This document shows, in pieces, positions 49,124-56,858 of a stretch of 64,000 bases of DNA. The stretch spans positions 558,001 through 622,000 of the forward strand of contig JADJNW010000003.1 in NCBI GenBank assembly GCA_016714085.1, written 5' to 3'. Both the position numbers and the translations under genes were made by a program. The DNA is from Saprospiraceae bacterium (GTDB taxonomy: Bacteria; Bacteroidota; Bacteroidia; Chitinophagales; Saprospiraceae). Positions within the stretch are counted from its first letter, which is position 1; each line of letters opens with the position of its first letter. The notes under the pieces were generated by a model. It made no database searches. It was not told the origin of the DNA and worked only from the letters and a program-made list of their open reading frames with translations.

Positions 49124-49684
49124 ATGACAACAGATACCTTTCGTATAACCATACATATGGTTTCCAGCCTCGACGGCATCATTGCCAAAAAAGACAATAG
49201 CGTTTCGTGGTTTGAAACCGCTGACCATTACGAAAAAGGCGTTACCGGACAAGACCCGGAGGCATTTCTGAAAACCATTGATTGCTATGTGATGGGCGCT
49301 CGGACCTACGAACACGCCCTGGAACTTTCCAAATCGTATGGCTGGGCTTACGGAGACACGCCAACTATTGTAGTAACGAATAGAAACTTGCCGATTGAAA
49401 GACCCAACGTTGCACTTTATGCAGGCGACTTGAACAAACTGGTGAATGAACGTCTCAAACCAATGTACAAAAATGTTTGGATGGTCGGTGGTGCGGCGCT
49501 TGCCAAAGATTTCCTTCGTTTAAACCTGGCAGACGAAATAAGGATTTCCGTTTTGCCTATTTTGTTGGGTGACGGGCTATTATTTTTTGACCACCTCGGA
49601 AAAGAACAAGCCTTACACCTGAAAGACGTGATCGCCTACAAAAATGGCATGGTAGAACTATGCTATGAAATAAAAAAGGTATAG
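49124..49684 (+). CDS. RibD C-terminal/dihydrofolate-reductase-like protein
   Basis: The 186-residue protein has the DHFR-like fold of the RibD C-terminal family. It begins ITIHMVSSLDGIIAKKD, continues with YVMGARTYEHAL, and has WMVGGAALAKDFL and LPILLGDGLLFF, which form the NADPH pocket. Such stand-alone proteins are often annotated as dihydrofolate reductase, but most are uncharacterised reductases. Tandem arrays with 21-bp units lie on both sides. Confidence 0.9.
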   Translation: MTTDTFRITIHMVSSLDGIIAKKDNSVSWFETADHYEKGVTGQDPEAFLKTIDCYVMGARTYEHALELSKSYGWAYGDTPTIVVTNRNLPIERPNVALYAGDLNKLVNERLKPMYKNVWMVGGAALAKDFLRLNLADEIRISVLPILLGDGLLFFDHLGKEQALHLKDVIAYKNGMVELCYEIKKV

Positions 49685-49740
49685 AAAGTAGCCGGCATTG
49701 AGTTTGCACCTTCGGCTATGCAAATGTAGAGCGTGAGCGA

Positions 49741-50076
49741 ATGATTTGATGCGTGCGCCAGATGATTTGATACGTGCGCCAGATGACTTGACGCGTGCGC
49801 CGAATGACTTGACACGTGCATCAGATGATTTGACGCATGTACCGAATAACTTGACACGTGCGTCGAATGACTTGGCGGAGTCGTCAGATGGTTCGACACG
49901 TGCGCCGAACGATTTGACGCGTGCGCCCGATGACTTGATGCATGCGCCGAATGACTTGGCGACGTGAGCGAATCATTCGGCGGCGTGGTAAAATGACTCG
50001 ATGGCGTCGCCGGATGACCGGACGACGTGGTCGAATGACTCGACAGCGTGAAAAAATGATTTGGTGGAGGTACAAA
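49741..50076. repeat. 21-bp minisatellite, array 2 (16 units)
   Basis: Sixteen units of the type ATGACTTGACGCGTGCGCCG plus one base follow one another with exact 21-bp spacing. The last five are diverged (for example ATGACTCGACAGCGTGAAAA). Each unit begins with ATGA, as do the units of array 1 after rotation. Frames through it give repeats such as RAPDDLT, which end inside the array. It starts 57 bases after the reductase stop. Confidence 0.95.
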
Positions 50077-50126
50077 ATGGTTAGTCAGGTCTTTAAAATC
50101 CTTTTTCAGTATAGCAAAAAGGGGTA

Positions 50127-50345
50127 TTGTGAGATTGGGAGAAAGGGGGGGGCCCCCGATTTGGGTAAATATGTGTTTTTTGGGCAACCCCGGTTTTTTG
50201 GTTTGTTTAAAAAAAAAAAAGATGAAAAAAAAAAAAAAAAAGATTTTTCCCCCCGCCCCCCACGGGTAAATGGGTGTGTGTGCCAATTTTCCTATGCGGG
50301 GAGAGAGGGGCCCTTGCCCCCCCCGCACTAAACGGGGAAATTTTG
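50127..50345. other. Homopolymer-rich tract, probable assembly artefact
   Basis: The stretch holds G8, C5-C8, T6, A12 and A17 runs, mixed with GGGG/CCCC blocks, unlike anything else in the window. It looks like the expanded homopolymers of a low-quality read end and may mark a false join. No gene can be read through it. Downstream to about 50475 nothing recognisable is present. Confidence 0.6.
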
Positions 50346-50477
50346 GGTGATATTGACGAAAAAATATATATGGCAAAGCGACTAAACGGTAAAAGACACA
50401 ATGCGCATTTTAGATAGTCGTTATTGCGGTAATGGGCTAAATAGTTAGCCACAAAAGAAAGGCACACTAAAAAATGA

Positions 50478-50985
50478 AACAGAACCAAATTACTACTAAG
50501 CGACATTAAATTATACACGGTTGTATTACTTGTTGCTGTTAAAGGCAAGAGCCAGATAATTACTCGAATTGAAAGTGTTCAGAGTCTTTATTTGGAGGTT
50601 TTCAAAGACACTGTCCTGTTAGGACGTGCAACGGGCTTTGTTATAAAATCAAAAACACAAAATTACCTGATTACAAACTGGCATGTTGTGACGAATAAAA
50701 ATCCTGTTACTAAAAGCTGGTTAAATCCAACGCTGCAGGTTTCGCCGAATAGAATTGCTATTCTACATAATGCTAAACAATTGGGCAATTATAGTCTGCG
50801 GTTCGAAAATTTAATTAACAGCAGAGGCAATATAAATTACCGAGAGTTTACAATTGGGAAAGAAATGATTGATGTTATTGCACTACATTAAAGGACACAT
50901 TAGGTGATATTACATTCTATCCAGTAAATTACACCAAGGGGTGTCCGAGAAACTGACTCTGGGCAAGTCTTATACAACCTGATTG
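50478..50985 (+). pseudogene. Remnant of a trypsin-like serine protease
   Basis: The reading frame gives RIESVQSLYLEVFKDTVLLG, then GRATGFVIKSK and YLITNWHVVTNKNP, where the His is the expected triad member of S1-type proteases. It then reaches GKEMIDVIAL (the Asp region) and stops at 50889. Coding sequence continues in shifted frames as KDTLGDITFYPVNYTKG and then VSEKLTLGKS. At least two frameshifts are needed, the Ser region is not found, and no clear start codon is in frame (an ATG at 50474 is out of frame). The gene is broken or badly sequenced. Confidence 0.6.
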
Positions 50986-51114
50986 ACAGGTTATTTGTTA
51001 CGTATGGTTTGCCAAAAGGAGTTCGAAAGTGCACCTTATCTACCAGATTTGGAAATCAAGACGGGTTGATTGCCTCTGGAGCCAGATGGATTGAGCAGGG
51101 CAAGGGAAAATAAG

Positions 51115-51463
51115 CCAATCAGTTTGGATGGAATATGACAAGGTGATCAATTTATCGCAGGAAACTGTTCTCAAAACGGCTGGCCAAAGTTGCTGAAGTA
51201 TGATGGATCTGATTGGCAGGGCAAATGGCATAATAACGGCAATAGGCAGTTTGCCGGATGGAATATGAACAAAGGCGATCAATTTATCGCAGGAGATTTT
51301 GATCAAGACGGGCGTGACGAGATATTGGCGATTGCTCAAAACGGCTGGGCAAAGTTGCTGAAGTATGATGGATCTGATTGGCAGGGCAAGTGGATAAGAT
51401 GGTGGCAAACCATTCATTTGGCATATGAAAATGATATTTATATTGGGCTGATTTTATGGTGAT
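51115..51463 (+). pseudogene. FG-GAP/VCBS-type repeat fragment
   Basis: Two tandem copies, 165 bases apart, encode a unit ending QNGWAKLLKYDGSDWQGKW. The second copy is intact and carries DFDQDGRDE, a calcium-binding FG-GAP/VCBS motif. The first copy has a deletion and a frameshift. The near-identical 40-base blocks at 51188 and 51353 differ by only one or two bases, so the duplication is recent or the copies are homogenised. There is no start codon or signal peptide; this is the remains of a repeat-rich surface protein, possibly once joined to the protease upstream. Confidence 0.6.
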
Positions 51464-51609
51464 AATAAATCAAATCTCCTTGCAGTTTCTATAAATGGCT
51501 ATCAAATGATTCAGATGACTCTTCCAATATTAATAAACAGAGTTGAGAACCCAGCGCACCATGCCCTAGATGGACAAATGGGCATATGCCAATCATTAAG
51601 CGCCATCCC

Positions 51610-52384
51610 TCACCCCACCCCCACATCCAGCGCCGCTATCTCCTTCTTATAATCCGCAGGCAGCAGTAGCGCCTTCAGCAGCCAGTCCATTTTTATCCAG
51701 CGGCTTACTTTATAGAGCGGCACCACCGGCGTCAGCAAAGAAAAATCGCTGAAATGCAGGAGCGCTTTTACCCGGTCGGGCACGACCAGTTTTTGCCCTT
51801 CGATCATTACTTTAAATCGCAGTGCGCCCAGGTGCTTTTTATACTGTTGAAACAAATCAAGTGTATAGGCGCTTTCTTGCAGGTCTTCTGCTAAGATGCG
51901 CGGCTCGTACCGGTAGCCATTCGGTATAATTGGGAGGTAAATCTTGCACGCCCATGCGGTCGCCCACGCGATAAAAAACATGATACACTTCTTCCTTTTC
52001 TTCGACATTTAATTTTCGCTCAAGCAACTCATAAGCGGCAATGGAATAATGAATGAGCATAAAGAGCACGTCGCGGTACGCCCAGTCGGGTATGGCATAG
52101 CCGCGTTTTTGTTCTACGGCAGTATGTATTTGTCGCATGGTATCAATGGCAGCGTGGGCTTGCTCGGTGGACGAAAAAACAATCCTGCGGGCGTACGTCA
52201 CGGTAGAGAGCAGTCGCGCTAAAGGATCGGCGGGTAGCCTGCCAGTAAAGTATAGCCAATCCACGGCTTTATTCAGTGCAAATTCAGCAGCAGCACCCGC
52301 AAAAATGAACAGGATGGTGTCGCTCTTCCCCCAGATATATCTGACAATGGAATCTTTTTCAACGAAGTATTGCATACGATTCAA
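51610..52384 (-). CDS. DUF2236/MpaB-like oxygenase family protein, frameshifted
   Basis: The N-terminal part (from 52384) starts YFVEKDSIVRYIWGKSDTILFIFAGAAAEF, cited here by its parts VRYIWGKSDTILF and FAGAAAEFAL. It continues with RLLSTVTYARRIVF and AIDTMRQIHTAV. This matches the latex-clearing-protein/MpaB (DUF2236) group of heme-dependent oxygenases. One base too many near 51890 shifts the frame; the second part continues ILAEDLQESAYTLDLFQQYK and ends DYKKEIAALDVG. Joined, the protein has about 257 residues. Its substrate is unknown. Confidence 0.72.
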
Positions 52385-52575
52385 ATGGTTTCCTACTAAA
52401 ATACAAATTTTTGAGGATTGTGTTTTTGATTGCTGCGATTTTGATGCTTAATTCAAGTGAATGAGCAAACTCATTGTAGGATTGAGAGAAATTGCTTATA
52501 TTAAGGAGCGTTTATGTAGTAAAATATACTTCATGCGCGTATAAAAATTATAATGCATTAATAAAAACAAAGAAA

Positions 52576-52932
52576 ATGAAATCGAAAGTAAAATGGATAA
52601 GCATGATTTTTATCATAGGCATTATTGCTTTGATAATTGGCGCTTTCGATCCATTAGAAGGGTCGATTGTAATAGCGGCAGGTAGTATTCTTATTACATT
52701 GTCAACATTTTATACCCACGACCGACATCATAAATTATTCCTAACCTCAGCGATCATGATTATTTTTGGTGTCTGCTGCATGTTTTATATATCTTATCTT
52801 GGTGGTTATGACCCGAAGCGGGAGTGGTGGTGGAACGTACTTATTCTGCCTTATCCCGTAGGATGGCTTATTTCTGTGATAATACTCATTTATAGAGCTA
52901 TTGGAAAGCTAAAAAAACAGCCGATTGCATAA
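52576..52932 (+). CDS. Small membrane protein of unknown function
   Basis: The ATG at 52576 gives 118 residues with four hydrophobic segments (WISMIFIIGIIALIIGAF, GSIVIAAGSILITLSTFY, LFLTSAIMIIFGVCCMFYIS, VGWLISVIILIYRAIG) joined by short loops, and a basic tail. A longer frame from 52492 adds residues that disturb the first helix. I do not recognise a family. About 185 bases of AT-rich sequence separate it from the next gene. Confidence 0.65.
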   Translation: MKSKVKWISMIFIIGIIALIIGAFDPLEGSIVIAAGSILITLSTFYTHDRHHKLFLTSAIMIIFGVCCMFYISYLGGYDPKREWWWNVLILPYPVGWLISVIILIYRAIGKLKKQPIA

Positions 52933-53117
52933 TGTAAAATTTTATCAACATTACATTAAGCTTCAAAAACATTAACCACCAACACAAAATATTTACTTTC
53001 CCTTTTCTCATCCAATTCTAAACTTCAACGGGCTTAACACTCAAATGGTCTTTAAAAGAATCATTTATATCTAGGATATTTTTATAATGAAAACTTTTTC
53101 TTTAATTTTAACATCAA

Positions 53118-53935
53118 ATGCAGGAATTTTTGAATAGAAGTTTTTACATACCGCAAACATTACCTTTCAAAAATACGATTCAAGCCATTTGGCAAATGGA
53201 GCGCAATGCGCCTTTTCACAAAGAACTGATTATACCCAAAGGCATCGTAGAAATCATTTTTAACCTGAATGACCGTTTTCCTATTCTTTCTGAAATTAAT
53301 GGCAAGCAATATCGGGTCTCGGATTGTTTTATCAATGGTTTTAACACCGTGCCGATACAACTTCAACCCTCGGGGCAACAGTTATTTTTCGGGGTACAAT
53401 TTCAGCCGTTGGCGGTAAAGGAAATTTTTGGGGTACCGACCTCTGAGTTTTCAAATACCATTGTTGACCTGCCGCTGCTGAATTCGGCTTTCCGTTCCCT
53501 TTGGCATCAGCTCGCCGAACAAAACAATTTCGAGACAAGGGTTGCTGTTTTCTTGAGGTGGTTTGAAAGCAAAATGCCTCACTATGAGCCTAGAGCGTCT
53601 CTGATGAACGATTTTTTAAGCGGCACTCATCAACTCGACCTGCCAGTGCCAGCTATTGCCAACAAACTTTGTTATTCTCCAAGGCATTTATCTAGAAAAA
53701 TCATCGAAGCAACAGGTATGAACACGGAAGAATGGATGCTCTACAAAAATACCTTTACACGGTTCATCTCATTCACCACAGCGGCCTGACCCTAACCCAG
53801 ATTGCCCATGAAAGCTATTTTTCAGACCAATCGCACCTCATCAAATCGTTTAAAACTTTCACTGGCATGACACCAGGGGCATACAAGCGAATGAAAAGTG
53901 ATTTGAAAGGACACATCTTTGAAGATGTCCGATAA
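53118..53935 (+). CDS. AraC-family regulator with DUF6597-like N-domain, frameshifted
   Basis: The N-terminal 170 residues resemble the DUF6597 sensor common in Bacteroidetes AraC proteins (IWQMERNAPFHKELIIPKG, IVEIIFNLNDRF, FFGVQFQPLAVKEIFG). The DNA-binding half starts VPAIANKLCYSPRHLSRKI and breaks in the A5 run at 53745-53749. Adding one A gives EEWMLYKKYLYTVHLIHHSG and continues through IAHESYFSDQSHLIKSFK and TGMTPGAYKR to the TAA at 53935. The full protein has about 272 residues. The membrane-protein gene follows by 51 bases and may be its target. Confidence 0.85.
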
Positions 53936-53986
53936 ATACAATTTTTGAGCATTCCAAGGCGGCTACCTTTATGGCAAAAAAGTATC

Positions 53987-54460
53987 ATGAAAAGTATCAT
54001 TTTATTCGCCTCTATCACCATGGCCGCCGGGCTGATGTTTGTTAATTTTTACAACTCTGTGGTGGACGCTAAATCATGGGGAAGTGACATTCCCAACTCC
54101 ATTGCTGCGGCAAGGGAATATTTTAAAACAGTTAATCCCGGAAATTTTTTCCGATTGTATTCTCCAATCAATCAAGTACTTGCGTTATCGGTGCTGATAT
54201 TATTCTGGAAGACAGCTCCCGGTGCTCGGATTTATTTGGGCGCTGCTTTGGGGATGTATGTGCTGTCCGAAATGTTTACATTTGCCTATTTCTTCCCACG
54301 AAACGACATCATGTGGAAAACAGCTCAACTGACGGACGTGGACACGCTCAGAAAAGCATGGTCAGAGTGGAGTACAATGAACTGGCTTCGCACCTTTATG
54401 CTACTTGTCGGGCTTTGTTTGTCCTTTCTTTCCTTGCACAAGATTTATTTGCTGCGGTAG
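53987..54460 (+). CDS. DUF1772-like membrane protein
   Basis: From the ATG at 53987 the 157-residue protein has four predicted transmembrane helices (IILFASITMAAGLMFVNFY, LALSVLILFW, YLGAALGMYVLSEMFTFAYF, TFMLLVGLCLSFLSL). The layout and the asparagine-rich loop resemble the DUF1772/anthrone-oxygenase-like family. No activity is known for such proteins in this phylum. It directly follows an AraC regulator on the same strand. Confidence 0.65.
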   Translation: MKSIILFASITMAAGLMFVNFYNSVVDAKSWGSDIPNSIAAAREYFKTVNPGNFFRLYSPINQVLALSVLILFWKTAPGARIYLGAALGMYVLSEMFTFAYFFPRNDIMWKTAQLTDVDTLRKAWSEWSTMNWLRTFMLLVGLCLSFLSLHKIYLLR

Positions 54461-54559
54461 AAATGATATACCGCCCTTTTCTCCATCATCCGCCCTTCAG
54501 CATAGCATAGATGCGGATGATGGGCTTTATTTATTTCTTATTTTTTTTGCAAAAAGTCA

Positions 54560-56833
54560 CTATCCCAACACGCTTTTATCTCCGAGGAAAGGTTGACGGT
54601 ACACGCGCTTTCCGGTTGCCTTGTACAAGGCGTTGGCGACCGCGCCGAAAATAGGCGGGAATGGTGGTTCACCCATACCCGTTGGATTTATTTCGTTTTG
54701 CACAAAATGCACATCAATCGCTTTTGGTGCTTCGCTCATGCGAATCATGCGGTATTTATCGAAATTCTTTTTTTCAGGAGCGCCATCTTTGAAAGTCATT
54801 TCACCAAACAGCGCATTGCCTACACCATCTGTAATAGCGCCTTCCGCCATATTGATTGCAGCGTCGGGATTGACTACAATACCGCAGTCAATAGCGGTGG
54901 TCACCTTTTGCACAACAGGTTTGCCGTTTTCCATAGTCAAATCCAGTACATGTGCCGCATAAGTGTTGTGACAAAAATAGGCAGCAACGCCGCGGCTAAA
55001 GCCGGATGGATTGCTTTTTCCCCAGCCTGATTTGTCCCGCACCAATTCCAGCACGCCAGCGTAGCGCTCGGGTTCGTAGTCGTTTCGTTCGCCGACCGGA
55101 TTGTTTTTGGCACGATTTAGCAATTCAAGACGAAGTTCGATCGGGTCTTTGCCCATCGCCTCTGCCACTTCGTCGAGGAAGGATTGCTCCGCCCCGGCGA
55201 TAAAATTGGAACGGGGTGCGCGGAATGCTCCGATAGTAATATTGGATTCAATCGACCAGTCTTCAGCGAGATAATTATCAATTGCTCCCGCCGGGAAGCG
55301 ATTTGCAAACAGTGGGCTTTCAGGTACGCCACCAGCTTTCACGTGCAGGGCAATCAAGTTGTTATTCTTATCCAAAGCAGCCCGATAAGTCGCATGGTAA
55401 GCAGGGCGGTAAATACCGTTGCTCATATCGTCCTCCCGAGTGTACATCAGCTTAACGGGTACACCTACTTTTTGTGAAATGAGCGCCGCCTCCACCAGGT
55501 AGTGAGAATAAGCACGCCGCCCAAATCCGCCACCCATACGAGTCATTTCTATTTCGATATTTTCAACTGGAATACCGAGGCGGTCTGCCAATGTTACTTC
55601 GATTAGTCCGGGTTCTTGCAATGGACCAGCCACCTTTACTTTATCCCCCTTTACATCGGCAAAGAAATTCATTGGCTCCATGCAGTTATGGGCAAGATGG
55701 GGCGCCATATAACTGCGCTCGATGACTTTTGCCGCATTTTTGAATGCTGTTTCCGGGTCGCCGTCTTTGCGAACGATTCTACCAGGCTTAGCTGCTAATG
55801 TCTCCATTTTGGTGAAATGGTCGGTACTATTCTCAAGTCCGGCGGGAACAGTGACCGTGCGCGTGCCTCCAAAACCACCCACTGTTTCTGTGTAAGGTGC
55901 AAATGGCTCCCATTCTACTTGCAATGCCTTTTTAGCATTCATCACCTCCCAAGTTGAATTGCCCACGATAGCAACAAGCTCCGGGAAAGCATTGGTGTCA
56001 AAACCGCCTTTTGCGAAACCGTCGTTATAGGTTTTGATGGCAAAAACATCCTTAATGCCGGGCATGGCACGTACGGTCGAATCATCTACTGATTTCAATT
56101 TCATTCCAAAGGCAGGTGGTTGCACAATCATAGCGATGAGCATTCCTTCCACTCGATAATCCACTCCGAACATAGACTTACCCGTCACGATTTTTTGTCC
56201 TTCTACATTCTTACGGGAAGTGCTGATGATTTTGAAATCCTTCACGTCCTTCAGCTTCACCTCTTTCGGCACGGGGATTTTGGCAGCAGCCGATGCCATT
56301 TCGCCATAGCCCGCAGACTTGCCGCTTTTTTCATGCTTCAAAACGCCCGCCTCGGTGGAGATTTCATCCAAAGGAACCTGCCAAGCCTGAGCCGCTGCTT
56401 CCCGCAACATCTGCCGGGCAGAAGCGCCCGCCATACGGAGCGGTTCCCATTTTGACATGATACCACGACTACCGCCCGTGAACTGACCAAACATCGCATC
56501 CGGGTATTTGGTAGGATCATGAGGTGCCATTTCCACAAGAACATTCTTCCAATCTACGTCGAGTTCCTCCGCCACAATCATAGGCATAGATGTCATTACA
56601 TTCTGCCCGAATTCCGGGTTGGGCGTAAAGATGGTAACGACGCCATTATCACCGATTTTCAAATAACCATTAATATCGAACCACTCCTTGGGCATGACCA
56701 GGGCTTCTTGTCCAGAGGGTTTGCAACCAGCCAGCCAGCTAAAACCAAGCACCAAGCCACCGCCCGCCATTGCAGTGGTTTTCAAAAAAGAGCGTCGATT
56801 ATAGGATGTTTTTACGAGTGTCATATCGTTCAT
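54560..56833 (-). CDS. Molybdopterin-binding large subunit of an isoquinoline-1-oxidoreductase-type hydroxylase (copy 1)
   Basis: The 757-residue protein belongs to the xanthine-oxidase superfamily, IorB-like branch. A Tat signal (NRRSFLKTTAMAGGGLVLG) directs the folded, cofactor-loaded enzyme to the periplasm. Cofactor motifs are GNSTWEVMNAKKAL, RMGGGFGRRAYSHYLVEAAL, TIGAFRAPRSNFIAGAEQ and the catalytic Glu in PTGMGEPPFPPIFGAVANAL. It is about 65% similar by eye to the next copy and is last in the operon. The substrate, perhaps an aldehyde or N-heterocycle, cannot be read from sequence. Maturation would need an XdhC protein such as the one at 8.4 kb. Confidence 0.93.
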   Translation of the reverse strand: MNDMTLVKTSYNRRSFLKTTAMAGGGLVLGFSWLAGCKPSGQEALVMPKEWFDINGYLKIGDNGVVTIFTPNPEFGQNVMTSMPMIVAEELDVDWKNVLVEMAPHDPTKYPDAMFGQFTGGSRGIMSKWEPLRMAGASARQMLREAAAQAWQVPLDEISTEAGVLKHEKSGKSAGYGEMASAAAKIPVPKEVKLKDVKDFKIISTSRKNVEGQKIVTGKSMFGVDYRVEGMLIAMIVQPPAFGMKLKSVDDSTVRAMPGIKDVFAIKTYNDGFAKGGFDTNAFPELVAIVGNSTWEVMNAKKALQVEWEPFAPYTETVGGFGGTRTVTVPAGLENSTDHFTKMETLAAKPGRIVRKDGDPETAFKNAAKVIERSYMAPHLAHNCMEPMNFFADVKGDKVKVAGPLQEPGLIEVTLADRLGIPVENIEIEMTRMGGGFGRRAYSHYLVEAALISQKVGVPVKLMYTREDDMSNGIYRPAYHATYRAALDKNNNLIALHVKAGGVPESPLFANRFPAGAIDNYLAEDWSIESNITIGAFRAPRSNFIAGAEQSFLDEVAEAMGKDPIELRLELLNRAKNNPVGERNDYEPERYAGVLELVRDKSGWGKSNPSGFSRGVAAYFCHNTYAAHVLDLTMENGKPVVQKVTTAIDCGIVVNPDAAINMAEGAITDGVGNALFGEMTFKDGAPEKKNFDKYRMIRMSEAPKAIDVHFVQNEINPTGMGEPPFPPIFGAVANALYKATGKRVYRQPFLGDKSVLG

Positions 56834-56858
56834 TTTTGAATTTTAAAATTTGGGAATA

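Noticed and set aside
48665..50076. CRISPR array
   Set aside because: The units are contiguous with no unique spacers, and no cas genes are present.
49663..50376. Long minus-strand frame (237 residues) through the second array and the homopolymer tract
   Set aside because: It is made of repeat translations and homopolymer runs, and part of it lies in sequence I consider an artefact.
51040..51417. Minus-strand frame of 125 residues with internal repeats
   Set aside because: It is antisense to the FG-GAP units, whose plus-strand translation matches a known motif.
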